A stretch of 50,331 nucleotides of DNA, from assembly GCA_000635535.1 (NCBI GenBank), contig JFMF01000008.1:1-50331 (forward strand), given 5' to 3'. Numbering within the stretch: position 1 is the stretch's first letter; every line of letters starts with the position of its first letter. Below are positions 26,344 to 35,000 of the stretch, piece by piece. The notes beneath the pieces were generated by a model. That model saw only the letters and a program-made list of their open reading frames with translations. It ran no database searches and was not told the DNA's origin. The translations under genes and the position numbers were made by a program. Origin of the DNA: Prochlorococcus sp. scB243_496M6 (lineage in GTDB: Bacteria; Cyanobacteriota; Cyanobacteriia; PCC-6307; Cyanobiaceae).

Positions 26344-27981
26344 ATGACTCAAGTTAGTGTAATTAATATCAATTCTCCTTTTCTAGATCAAAAACCAGGT
26401 ACGTCTGGACTAAGAAAAAGTACTTTAAAGTTTCAGGAAGAACATTATCTAGAAGTTTTTATTGAAGCAATCTTACAATCATTAGAAGATTTAAAAGGTT
26501 CAACATTAGTAGTTGGTGGTGACGGCAGATATGGCAATATTGAAGCAATAGAAAAAATTGTCCAAATATGCATAGCTCATAAAGTTCAAAAGGTTATTGT
26601 TCCAAAATACGGTTTATTATCTACTCCTGCGACATCACATTTGATTAGAAAAGAAAAAGCTATTGGTGGAATTATTCTTTCTGCAAGCCATAATCCTGGT
26701 GGGATTGATGGCGACTTTGGAGTGAAATTGAATATCTCTAATGGTGGTCCAGCTCCTGAGATAATTACCAATAAGATTTTCAAGGCTTCACAATTACTAA
26801 CTAGTTATAAAATTTGTAAAATTCAATCACCTAATTTTAGTGAATATGGAACTTATTCTTACGGTGAAACTACCTTAGAAATTATTGATGGATTAACAGA
26901 TTATTCTAATTTCATGGAGAAAATTTTTGATTTTGATCAAATTAGTGATTTCTTAAAAAAAGACTTCTCTTTAATCTTTGATGCAATGAATGCGGTTACA
27001 GGGCCATATGCAAAAAATATTTTTATTGAAAAAATGGGTCTTGCACATGATTGTGTCATGAATGGTAACCCGTTAAAAGATTTTGGAGGTTTACATCCTG
27101 ATCCTAATCTTACTTATGCATCCCACTTGGCTGATTTGTTATTAAATAAAAAATCTTACAGTTTTGGTGCAGCATGCGATGGAGATGGAGATAGGAATAT
27201 GATTTTAGGAAGAGGATGTTTTGTAAATCCTAGTGATAGCCTTGCAGTTATCACTGCTAACACAAAATGTGTCCCTGGTTATAAAGATGGTATTACAGGT
27301 GTGGCACGATCCATGCCAACCAGCTCAGCGGTTGATAATGTTGCTCGAGCATTAAATATACCTTGTTTCGAGACACCCACTGGTTGGAAGTTTTTTGGAA
27401 ATCTTTTAGATTCTAATTTAATTACTTTATGTGGAGAAGAAAGTTTCGGAACAGGTAGTAATCATGTGAGAGAGAAAGATGGACTATGGGCAGTTTTGTA
27501 TTGGTTACAAGTTTTAGCTGAAAAAAAATGTTCGGTAAGTGATTTGATGCAGAATCATTGGAAACAATTTGGTAGGAATTATTATTCAAGACATGATTAT
27601 GAAGCAATCCCCTCAAATATTGCCAATCAAATCTTTGGTAATCTAACTTCTATGCTCGAAAATTTGAAAGGAAATAGTTTTGCTGGCCATTTAGTTAAAG
27701 TTGCAGATAACTTTTCATATTTAGATCCCGTTGATAATTCCATAAGTGAAAATCAAGGTTTAAGATTGGTCCTTGATGATAATTCTCGAGTAATTGTGCG
27801 CCTTTCTGGAACTGGAACTAAGGGAGCAACATTAAGACTTTACTTTGAGAAATTTTTCGATCCTCAACAAAATCTTTCGTTAAATCCTCAGATCGCTTTG
27901 AAACCTTTAATAAATGATTTAGATGCTTTATTAAATATTTCAAAACTTACTCAAATGGAAACTCCTACAGTAATTACATAG
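26344..27981 (+). CDS. pgm: Phosphoglucomutase (alpha-D-glucose 1,6-bisphosphate type)
   Basis: This enzyme interconverts glucose 1-phosphate and glucose 6-phosphate, linking glycogen and nucleotide-sugar synthesis to central metabolism. The 545-residue protein matches the long eukaryote-like PGM branch also found in bacteria. The phosphoserine is Ser115 in SASHNPGG, the metal loop is DGDGDR, the sugar-binding loop region CGEESFGTGSNHVREKDG is present, and the phosphate-binding loop near the end reads RLSGTGTKGATLR. All four catalytic regions are intact. It starts at ATG 26344 after the 56-aa gene, with rarA 33 bases downstream on the same strand. Confidence 0.97.
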   Translation: MTQVSVININSPFLDQKPGTSGLRKSTLKFQEEHYLEVFIEAILQSLEDLKGSTLVVGGDGRYGNIEAIEKIVQICIAHKVQKVIVPKYGLLSTPATSHLIRKEKAIGGIILSASHNPGGIDGDFGVKLNISNGGPAPEIITNKIFKASQLLTSYKICKIQSPNFSEYGTYSYGETTLEIIDGLTDYSNFMEKIFDFDQISDFLKKDFSLIFDAMNAVTGPYAKNIFIEKMGLAHDCVMNGNPLKDFGGLHPDPNLTYASHLADLLLNKKSYSFGAACDGDGDRNMILGRGCFVNPSDSLAVITANTKCVPGYKDGITGVARSMPTSSAVDNVARALNIPCFETPTGWKFFGNLLDSNLITLCGEESFGTGSNHVREKDGLWAVLYWLQVLAEKKCSVSDLMQNHWKQFGRNYYSRHDYEAIPSNIANQIFGNLTSMLENLKGNSFAGHLVKVADNFSYLDPVDNSISENQGLRLVLDDNSRVIVRLSGTGTKGATLRLYFEKFFDPQQNLSLNPQIALKPLINDLDALLNISKLTQMETPTVIT

Positions 27982-28014
27982 AATTGAAAGTAATGATTTT
28001 TTGATTTTATTTAT

Positions 28015-29304
28015 ATGCATTCAGAAAATTTATTTACTAATTATTCTCAAATAGAAGATAATGCACCTTTGGCAGATAAATTAAGACCAAAGAATTTGGA
28101 AGATTTTTTTGGTCAACAACCAATCCTTAATAAGAATTCGCTTTTAAGAAGTGCAATCTTAAACGATAAGATTAGTAATTTTATTTTTTCTGGCCCTCCT
28201 GGTGTTGGAAAAACTACTCTAATTAAAATTATTTCCTTTAATACGCGTTCAAAATTAATTAAGTTAAATGCGGTATTATCAAGTGTTAAAGAATTAAGAA
28301 ATGAAATTGCTAATGCAAAAGATAGATTAATAAATTCAAAAAGAAAAACAATTTTATTTATTGATGAGGTTCATAGATTTACAGCAGTTCAGCAAGATGC
28401 TTTATTACCTTCAATAGAAAATGGAACTATAACTTTCATTGGTGCTACAACCGAAAACCCCTTCTTTGCTGTTAATAAAGCGCTTGTTAGCAGGTCTCGT
28501 ATTTTTACATTACTTCCTCTGACAGAAAATGATTTACAGAAAATAATACAAAAAGTCATAACTTACTATTCTAAAAAAAAAGATTCGAAAAAGGTGCTTT
28601 TAACTAAAGATGCTATAGGTCATTTAATTAAATTTTCTGGCGGAGATGCAAGAACATTAATTAATGCGCTAGAGATGGCCATAGAAACAACTTCTGAAAA
28701 TGATTCTAAAGAAATCAACATTAATCTCTCAATAGCAGAGGATGCACTTCAAAAGAAAAATATTGTTTACGATAAAAATGGTCAAAATCATTACGATGTG
28801 ATAAGTGCCTTTATCAAGTCCATAAGAGGTTCTGATCCAGATGCAACTTTATTCTGGCTTGCGAATATGCTGGAGGCTGGTGAAGATCCTAATTTTATTT
28901 TTAGAAGACTACTTATATCTGCCAGTGAAGATATTGGAATGGCTGATCCTAATGCCATAGTTGTTGTACAATCCTGTTGTGATGCTTTTGTTAGAGTTGG
29001 TTTTCCAGAAGGATTATATTTTTTAACGCAGGCTTCTTTATTCTTAGCCATGTCTCAAAAAAGTAATAGTACTAAAAGTATTTTTAAAGCAATTGAAATA
29101 ATCAAATCTACCAATGCTTTTGATGTTCCATTTCATTTAAAAAATAATTCAAATAATTATGTAAATCCTCATAATTATTCAGGTAATTGGGTCGCACAAG
29201 AATATCTTCCCAAATCTTTAAACGGTTTAAAAATATGGGAACCAAATAATAATGGATGGGAAAAAACTCAATATGAAGAACTGCTTAGAAGAAAAGAAAA
29301 CTAA
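28015..29304 (+). CDS. rarA: Replication-associated recombination AAA+ ATPase RarA (MgsA)
   Basis: RarA acts at stalled replication forks and single-strand gaps, probably with SSB and the clamp-loader-like fold. The 429-residue protein has Walker A GPPGVGKT at 60-67, Walker B ILFIDEVHRF near 114-124, sensor ATTENPFF, and the family-specific C-terminal tetramerisation block with GSDPDATLFWLANMLEAGEDP. Length is normal for the single-domain form; some cyanobacteria fuse RarA to a methyltransferase, absent here. It overlaps the convergent PPTase gene by four bases. Confidence 0.95.
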   Translation: MHSENLFTNYSQIEDNAPLADKLRPKNLEDFFGQQPILNKNSLLRSAILNDKISNFIFSGPPGVGKTTLIKIISFNTRSKLIKLNAVLSSVKELRNEIANAKDRLINSKRKTILFIDEVHRFTAVQQDALLPSIENGTITFIGATTENPFFAVNKALVSRSRIFTLLPLTENDLQKIIQKVITYYSKKKDSKKVLLTKDAIGHLIKFSGGDARTLINALEMAIETTSENDSKEININLSIAEDALQKKNIVYDKNGQNHYDVISAFIKSIRGSDPDATLFWLANMLEAGEDPNFIFRRLLISASEDIGMADPNAIVVVQSCCDAFVRVGFPEGLYFLTQASLFLAMSQKSNSTKSIFKAIEIIKSTNAFDVPFHLKNNSNNYVNPHNYSGNWVAQEYLPKSLNGLKIWEPNNNGWEKTQYEELLRRKEN

Positions 29305-29957
29305 AAATTTTTCGAACAACAAATAATCTCAGGATTAAAAGAAGTTTTTTCTTCGTAAGCTAAAGCGATAGTCCAATTATGGAAGTTAATCTGTGAATAA
29401 CTTAAATGTATATTTTTCTTCTTATGAATTAACTCTTTTGGCTTTTCAAAAAATTGCCAATGGTTAATGTCTTTAGCTAATTTTCCATGATCCCATTTTA
29501 TAGCCGCTTCAACAGCACACCATTGATTTAGTATCATATTCTTTGTTAAATAATTATTATGGTTTGATTTATTGGTATGAAAAAAATATTTTTCTGCAAA
29601 TTTTATATGGTTAAAATCTCTATCTGTTCTTTCAATATCAATCCCTATTTTGCTTTTATGCCAAACTATAGTAATGGCATCTTTACAATGACTTAAACTG
29701 ACATTTCCCATGCCAGAGGGTAAACTTGGAGGTTCTCCAGGATGAGCATTAATTGGAATTTCTAGGGGGTCTAAATCAAAAAGTGTTGAAAGTGATTGTC
29801 GCAAATAAGCTCTTGTTTCTAAGAAAATCTTTGATCTTGAATTTGTAAGGTTTTTTGCAGTTTGAATTTCCTCTAAAGTTGCGACATCTTGAACACCTTT
29901 AATCTCATAAAACCAAATTTTTGGTATTTTATATTCATACTCATTTAATAATTTCAA
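29301..29957 (-). CDS. 4'-phosphopantetheinyl transferase, Sfp/HetI type
   Basis: This enzyme transfers phosphopantetheine from CoA to acyl carrier proteins. The 218-residue length and motifs fit the Sfp-like class: SLSHCKDAI at 87-95, the Mg2+-binding GIDIE at 105-109 (Asp107 and Glu109), and WCAVEAAIKW at 146-155 with Glu150 and Lys154. The frame has only a TTG as a reasonable start, at 29957, giving MKLLNEYEYKIPKIWFY; the conserved IPKIW follows immediately, so a later start is unlikely. That start overlaps the start codon of the divergent peroxiredoxin gene. coaX, which makes the CoA precursor, is one gene away. Confidence 0.92.
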   Translation of the reverse strand: MKLLNEYEYKIPKIWFYEIKGVQDVATLEEIQTAKNLTNSRSKIFLETRAYLRQSLSTLFDLDPLEIPINAHPGEPPSLPSGMGNVSLSHCKDAITIVWHKSKIGIDIERTDRDFNHIKFAEKYFFHTNKSNHNNYLTKNMILNQWCAVEAAIKWDHGKLAKDINHWQFFEKPKELIHKKKNIHLSYSQINFHNWTIALAYEEKTSFNPEIICCSKNF

Positions 29958-30424
29958 TGGCTCTTAAGGTTGGCGACAAAGCACCAGAATTTAAATTAAA
30001 AGATTCTTTTGAGAAAGAAGTTTCTCTTGGTGATTTTAAAGGTAAAAGAATAATACTATATTTTTATCCAAAAGATAATACTCCAGGATGTACTAAGGAA
30101 GCATGTAATTTTAAAGAGAATTGGGATTTACTCCAAAAAAATAATATTGTTGTGCTTGGTATTAGTAAAGATAATGCATCATCTCATCAGAAGTTTATTG
30201 AAAAGTTTAATTTACCTTTTATTCTTTTAACTGATCCTGAACCTTTCAAAGTTTCTTCTGATTACGATAGCTATGGACTGAAGAAATTCATGGGAAAAGA
30301 ATATATGGGAATGATGAGAAATACTTTTTTAATTGATACTGAAGGTAACATCGAAAAAATTTACTTAAAGGTAAAAGCAGCAATAATGGCTGATCATATA
30401 ATTGCAGACCTTGGGTTAACCTAA
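29957..30424 (+). CDS. bcp: Atypical 2-Cys peroxiredoxin, Bcp/PrxQ family
   Basis: Bcp/PrxQ reduces hydrogen peroxide and organic peroxides using thioredoxin. In the 155-residue protein the peroxidatic cysteine is Cys45 (TPGCTKEAC) and the resolving cysteine Cys50, the one-helix spacing of the PrxQ class. The segment ILYFYPKDNTPGC and the later MMRNTFLIDTEG block are diagnostic. The frame opens 12 codons upstream, but ATG 29957, giving MALKVGDKAPEF, matches family N-termini. The gene is divergent from the PPTase gene with overlapping starts, and its 3' end overlaps coaX by nine bases. Confidence 0.96.
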   Translation: MALKVGDKAPEFKLKDSFEKEVSLGDFKGKRIILYFYPKDNTPGCTKEACNFKENWDLLQKNNIVVLGISKDNASSHQKFIEKFNLPFILLTDPEPFKVSSDYDSYGLKKFMGKEYMGMMRNTFLIDTEGNIEKIYLKVKAAIMADHIIADLGLT

Positions 30425-31111
30425 TTTTCTTACGGACAGGTGGTGAATAATCATCCCTTCCATCACTAAATTAGGAGCATTGATAATATTTTCTTTTTGA
30501 GTCTTTAAAGATTTTGCGAGTAATTGAGAGTCTCCTCCACATATTATTAAAATATCCTTTTCGGGATTAAATAAACTATTAATCACGCCAGTAAGAGAGT
30601 TAATCACTCCTTTTAAGATTGCTTCTTCAGTATTAATTAAAAAATCTTTGATCGGAATATCATATTTTTTGGGAACTTTGAGATTTTTTGTATTTTGTTC
30701 CATTGATTTTAATTGTGTTAGAAAACCTGGAAGAAGTTGACCACCAATAATGATTCCATTTGAATTTAATTTTGTTATGGATAGTATTGTTCCACAATCT
30801 GCAATTAGCAAATCTTTTTTGAAAGGGTTTTCAATGATTTTTAAAGCGGCAATACAGGCAAGAGCTCTATCAACTCCAAAATAATCAGGAAGATTCGATA
30901 ACTGAATATCTCTAGTTTTTATTTCATTTTCTTTTTTCAGCAAAAAATTTGGTAGTTTTCCGACAGAAGCCCAAATTAATTGATCAAGATCTATATTTTC
31001 GGAAACTTTTTGATCTTTTTTGGTATGGAAGAATTTAGATTGATATTTAGAATATTTTGCCCAATGAAGTCTACTATTGCCAACTAATAAAAAATTTATT
31101 TCTGAGACCAT
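30416..31111 (-). CDS. coaX: Type III pantothenate kinase
   Basis: CoaX phosphorylates pantothenate, the first step of CoA synthesis, and needs a monovalent cation. The 231-residue protein of the ASKHA fold carries the first phosphate loop as LLVGNSRLHWA, where most CoaX proteins have DxGNT; the Asp is replaced, a form I recall in cyanobacterial enzymes. The second loop is LIADCGTILSIT, the middle block GGQLLPGF is typical, and the adenosine loop reads IICGGDSQLL. ATG 31111 is a clear start. It follows cysH by 15 bases and its 3' end overlaps bcp by nine bases. Confidence 0.9.
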   Translation of the reverse strand: MVSEINFLLVGNSRLHWAKYSKYQSKFFHTKKDQKVSENIDLDQLIWASVGKLPNFLLKKENEIKTRDIQLSNLPDYFGVDRALACIAALKIIENPFKKDLLIADCGTILSITKLNSNGIIIGGQLLPGFLTQLKSMEQNTKNLKVPKKYDIPIKDFLINTEEAILKGVINSLTGVINSLFNPEKDILIICGGDSQLLAKSLKTQKENIINAPNLVMEGMIIHHLSVRKLG

Positions 31112-31126
31112 TGCTCTATGATCAAT

Positions 31127-31849
31127 TTAATTATTAGTGTGTATGCCACATTCTTGTTTAATCCCACCAAATCTTGTATCTCTGCCCTTTATTTCAATAC
31201 CATCGGGACTGCTTGAATGCCAATCTCCTACAGAAGAATAACCTTTGATAAAAAGTGGATGGGCAGGTAAATTATTCTCTTCCATATAATAAAAAATATC
31301 TTTATTTGTCCAATTTAATAAAGGTCTCAAAGAGAGTCTTTGACGAATTATATCTAGGAATTTCATTTTGTTTCTATTTTCTGTCTGATTTGATCTAACA
31401 CCGCTTGCCCAGCAGTAAATATTATATTTTTCTAGGCCATTATCTAAAGGTTTTATCTTTCTCAACTCATGATACTTATCTAAGTCACTTTCTTTTTTTG
31501 TTTCCCAAAGTTTTCCGTATTTAGCCTCCATTCTTGCTGGAGATAATTCACTTTGCAGAACTTCTACTTCTAGTGATAAATCTTCAATAAGCTTTTCAGC
31601 GTATTGATATGTTTCTGAAGGTAGGTAACCTGTATCTATCCAAAATATTTTGATTTTTTTTTGTAGACATAATTTACTAACCATATTTAAAAGGACTGAT
31701 GACTGTATGCCAAAACTTGTTGTAATAGCAAATTGATTATCAAACTTTTCATAACCCCAAGTAAGTATTTCTTGAGGCTTCATATCTACTAGCTCTTGAT
31801 TATATTTCCTTAAGTTAGGTTGAATATCTTTGTGGATGTTTTCAATCAT
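31127..31849 (-). CDS. cysH: Phosphoadenylyl-sulfate (PAPS) reductase
   Basis: CysH reduces activated sulfate to sulfite for cysteine synthesis. The 240-residue protein has the PP-loop region TSFGIQSSVLL near residue 45, the substrate-binding IFWIDTGYLPSETY, and the C-terminal catalytic ECGIH with Cys234. The paired cysteines that bind a [4Fe-4S] cluster in APS-specific reductases are not seen (only one Cys at IYCWASG), which favours the PAPS-dependent, thioredoxin-linked form. It is the first gene of a reverse pair with coaX and is divergent from ndh-2, with a perfect dyad in the intergenic space. Confidence 0.94.
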   Translation of the reverse strand: MIENIHKDIQPNLRKYNQELVDMKPQEILTWGYEKFDNQFAITTSFGIQSSVLLNMVSKLCLQKKIKIFWIDTGYLPSETYQYAEKLIEDLSLEVEVLQSELSPARMEAKYGKLWETKKESDLDKYHELRKIKPLDNGLEKYNIYCWASGVRSNQTENRNKMKFLDIIRQRLSLRPLLNWTNKDIFYYMEENNLPAHPLFIKGYSSVGDWHSSSPDGIEIKGRDTRFGGIKQECGIHTNN

Positions 31850-31896
31850 TCTTCAATTTAATTATGAGTTTAATTTTATTTCGCTCAATTTAAAAA

Positions 31897-31931
31897 TTAT
31901 TCGTATAGTTTAATAATACATTTACGAATAA
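31897..31931. promoter_or_regulatory. Perfect 9-bp inverted repeat between cysH and NDH-2 genes
   Basis: TTATTCGTA at 31897-31905 and its exact complement TACGAATAA at 31923-31931 are separated by 17 bases, about 26 bases centre to centre. They lie in the 95-base divergent intergenic region, where a dimeric regulator could bind two half-sites near both promoters. The spacing does not fit an NtcA box (GTA-N8-TAC). The regulator is unknown and a chance origin is possible. Confidence 0.4.
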
Positions 31932-31944
31932 CAATATTTCGCTA

Positions 31945-33138
31945 ATGAAATCAATACAAAAACCAATAGTAATAGTTGGAGCAGGTTTTGCAGGCATGAC
32001 ATTTGCTTTGAATTTAAAGAATCTTAATCCTTCTTTACCGATTCTTGTAGTTGATTCTGAAACTAATTTTATATTCAAACCTTTAATGTACGAAGTTTTA
32101 AGTAAAGAAATAAGAAGTTGGGAAGCTACCCCAAAATTTGCAAATATTTTTTCTGATGCAGGTATAACTTTTTTAAAAAATTGTTTAACCAAGATTTCTT
32201 TCGAAGAAAATATTCTTGAATTTAGAGACGATTTAAAATTAAGTTATCAATATCTTGTTATTTGTACAGGGTCTATTCCAAATAGTTTGTTAATAAAAGG
32301 TGTAGATGAAAATTGTTATTTTTTTAATGATTTTCACGATCTAAATAAATTAAAATCTTTTTTAAAAGAATCACAAAAAACTGCGTTTCACAAAAAGTTA
32401 TTCATAGTTGGAGGTGGTCCTTCCGGTATAGAGTTAGCATGCAAAATTAAAGATATATTTAAAGACAAATTTGAAATAAATGTAATAGAAAAATCAAATG
32501 AAATACTTAATAAAAACAAAATTTTTAATAGAGAACAAGCAGAGAAGGCATTAGAAAAAAGAAAAATCAATGTTCTTTTGAATTCCACAGTTAAAGAAGT
32601 CTCAGAAACTAAAATTTGTATTTCTAGTGAAGATGGAATAACTTCTTTGGATAAAGATATTGTGATTTGGACCGCAGGTGTTAAACCTAATTTGTCTTAC
32701 TTAGAAACTAATGAAATAACAAAAAAATTTGGACGAATTTTAGTTAATAATAATTTGCAAATAGAGAAATATAAAAACTGTTTTGCTATTGGCGATATTT
32801 CAGTTATTCAAGGAATGGAGGATTTGCCCATAACTGCTCAGGTCGCTATGCAGGAAGGAAATCATCTGGCTAATAATTTAGAACTTTTAATTCAAGGAAA
32901 GGATCCTTTACCCTTTGAATTTCAAGACAACGGTGAAATGATTAGCTTAGGAATAGGAGACGCTTCAATTTCTGGGCTTGGTGTTACTTTATCTGGGAAA
33001 TTGGCTTTTGAGGCAAGAAGACTTATATATGCTTCCAAGTTGCCAGATATTACAGAAAGCTTAAAATCTGCATCTTCATGGATATTCCAAAAAAAATCTA
33101 TTTTTAAAAAGTTTCTTAAAAAAGATTATTCCAATTAA
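31945..33138 (+). CDS. Type II NAD(P)H:quinone oxidoreductase (NDH-2)
   Basis: NDH-2 is a single-subunit flavoprotein that passes electrons from NAD(P)H to quinone without pumping protons. The 397-residue protein has two Rossmann folds: FAD-binding VIVGAGFAGM at 9-18, and NAD(P)H-binding FIVGGGPSGIELA near 153-165. The FAD ribityl-binding AIGDIS and the C-terminal quinone-region block ITAQVAMQEGNHLANNL are intact. A possible amphipathic C-terminus (IFKKFLKKDYSN) could anchor it to the thylakoid or plasma membrane. It starts at ATG 31945, divergent from cysH; the transporter operon follows after 49 bases. Confidence 0.92.
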   Translation: MKSIQKPIVIVGAGFAGMTFALNLKNLNPSLPILVVDSETNFIFKPLMYEVLSKEIRSWEATPKFANIFSDAGITFLKNCLTKISFEENILEFRDDLKLSYQYLVICTGSIPNSLLIKGVDENCYFFNDFHDLNKLKSFLKESQKTAFHKKLFIVGGGPSGIELACKIKDIFKDKFEINVIEKSNEILNKNKIFNREQAEKALEKRKINVLLNSTVKEVSETKICISSEDGITSLDKDIVIWTAGVKPNLSYLETNEITKKFGRILVNNNLQIEKYKNCFAIGDISVIQGMEDLPITAQVAMQEGNHLANNLELLIQGKDPLPFEFQDNGEMISLGIGDASISGLGVTLSGKLAFEARRLIYASKLPDITESLKSASSWIFQKKSIFKKFLKKDYSN

Positions 33139-33187
33139 ACTTTTTTGAAATATTGTTTTTGGGTATATTGAGTGAAATAAGTTTCGT

Positions 33188-34996
33188 ATGAATTTAATTG
33201 CAGTAGTTAGTAGTAATCTTGATGCGTTTATAACGGTAGTTGTATTAATAATGTCAATAATTTTGTTTATTAAAAATACTATTGCGCCCGAATTGACTGG
33301 TTTGTTATGTGTTGGAATATTTATAGCTACTGGGGTTCTGTCTCCTGAAAAAGCTTTAGCTGGATTTGGTAGCCCGTCGTTAATTACCCTGATGGGTTTA
33401 TTTGCAGTTTCGTCTGCATTATTTAAAAGTGGCGCCTTAGACAGAGTAAGAGAATTGATTTCTTCTGAAAGTATTAGAACTCCAAGGAAATTAATTTCTT
33501 TAATTGCTTTTTTGATTGCTCCAATATCTGGAATTGTACCTAATACTCCAGTAGTAGCATCTTTGTTGCCTTTAATTGAAAGTTGGTGTGAGAGAAGAAA
33601 TATATCACCATCAAAAGTTTTATTACCTCTTTCTTTTGCTACTTTACTCGGCGGGACTCTGACGTTATTAGGTAGCTCAGTCAATCTTCTCGTAAGTGAT
33701 ATTAGTCAGCAACTAGGTTATGGAGCTTTGGAATTATTTAGTTTGACTTCAATAGGAATTCCAGTGTGGCTTATGGGTACAACCTATATGATTCTTGTGT
33801 CTGACATGCTTTTGCCAGATAGAGGAAGAGATAAGGCGTTTATAAAAAATGGTGATATGAATATATATTTTACTGAAGTTACTATTCCCGCTACTTCAGA
33901 ATTAGTTGGACAATCTGTCAGAAATAGTAGATTGCAAAGACGATTTGACGTTGATGTTCTTGAATTGCAACGAAATGGAAAAGTTATTCTTCCTCCTTTG
34001 GCTGATAGAAAGATTGAGCCGGATGATAGATTAATAATCCGCGTTACAAGAGCAGACTTATTTAGATTGCAGCAAGAACATACCATTCTGTTAGGAGAAA
34101 ACAAAACTTCTTTCGATGCAGCTAATGTTTTCTCAGATGATGAAGGTACAAAGACCTTTGAAGCCCTGTTGCCAGCGGGCTCAACTCTAGCCGGTGCAAG
34201 TTTGAGAGAATTAAGATTTAGACAGCGTCATAATGCAACGGTTTTAGCATTAAGAAGAGGTCAACAAACTGTTCAGGAGAGATTAGGTCAAGCTGTTTTA
34301 AGGGCTGGAGATGTTTTATTATTGCAAGCACCGTTAGATTCAATAAGAGGTTTGCAAGCTAGTAATGATTTGCTTATTTTAGATCAATTCGAAGATGACT
34401 TACCATTTTTGATAAAAAAACCTATCTCAATTGCAATTGCAATAGGAATGCTGGTTTTGCCTTCGGTTTTTAATATTCCATTAGTAGGTTCAGTTCTGTT
34501 AGCAGTCATTACTATGGTTGCTTGTGGATGTTTAAGACCTGCAGAGATACAAAAATCAATTAGGTTAGACGTAATTTTATTGTTGGGATCCTTATCATGC
34601 TTTAGTGTGGCTATGCAAGTAACAGGATTAGCAGATTTAATTGCTGTTAATCTAAACTTTGCCCTTAATGGAATGCCTTTGTATTTTGCACTAGTCTTAA
34701 TTTTTCTTTCGACAGTTATTCTTACACAATTTATAAGTAATGCTGCTTCGGTTGCTTTGATTTTGCCTGTTGCTATTGAATTCTCAAATGTTTTAGGGAT
34801 TTCACCAAGTGCTTTAATAATGCTTGTTTTATTTGGTGCAAGTCAATCTTTCTTGACTCCAATGGGTTATCAAACAAATTTAATGGTTTATGGTCCTGGA
34901 AGATATAGGTTTTTTGATATCGCAAAATACGGAGCTGGATTAACACTTATAATGACTTTTACAGTGCCAGCATTGATAATTTTAAATTACGGGTAA
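33188..34996 (+). CDS. DASS/SLC13-type transporter with two RCK-C (TrkA-C) domains
   Basis: This 602-residue protein is a Na+-coupled anion carrier of the DASS group, resembling the algal SAC1/SLT proteins. The membrane half contains TLLGSSVN at 159-166 and a second half-site FISNAASVALILP near 514-526, which correspond to the paired substrate loops. Between the two membrane halves lie two cytosolic RCK-C domains, at about 226-300 and 320-393, each with the GQSV/GASL-R turn typical of ligand-sensing TrkA-C modules. Substrate annotation as sulfate is only by similarity. It is the first gene of a three-gene operon with ktrB four bases downstream. Confidence 0.9.
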   Translation: MNLIAVVSSNLDAFITVVVLIMSIILFIKNTIAPELTGLLCVGIFIATGVLSPEKALAGFGSPSLITLMGLFAVSSALFKSGALDRVRELISSESIRTPRKLISLIAFLIAPISGIVPNTPVVASLLPLIESWCERRNISPSKVLLPLSFATLLGGTLTLLGSSVNLLVSDISQQLGYGALELFSLTSIGIPVWLMGTTYMILVSDMLLPDRGRDKAFIKNGDMNIYFTEVTIPATSELVGQSVRNSRLQRRFDVDVLELQRNGKVILPPLADRKIEPDDRLIIRVTRADLFRLQQEHTILLGENKTSFDAANVFSDDEGTKTFEALLPAGSTLAGASLRELRFRQRHNATVLALRRGQQTVQERLGQAVLRAGDVLLLQAPLDSIRGLQASNDLLILDQFEDDLPFLIKKPISIAIAIGMLVLPSVFNIPLVGSVLLAVITMVACGCLRPAEIQKSIRLDVILLLGSLSCFSVAMQVTGLADLIAVNLNFALNGMPLYFALVLIFLSTVILTQFISNAASVALILPVAIEFSNVLGISPSALIMLVLFGASQSFLTPMGYQTNLMVYGPGRYRFFDIAKYGAGLTLIMTFTVPALIILNYG

Positions 34997-35000
34997 TATC

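Noticed and set aside
31903..31925. NtcA binding site between cysH and NDH-2
   Set aside because: The GTA and TAC half-sites are separated by 11 or 17 bases, not 8.
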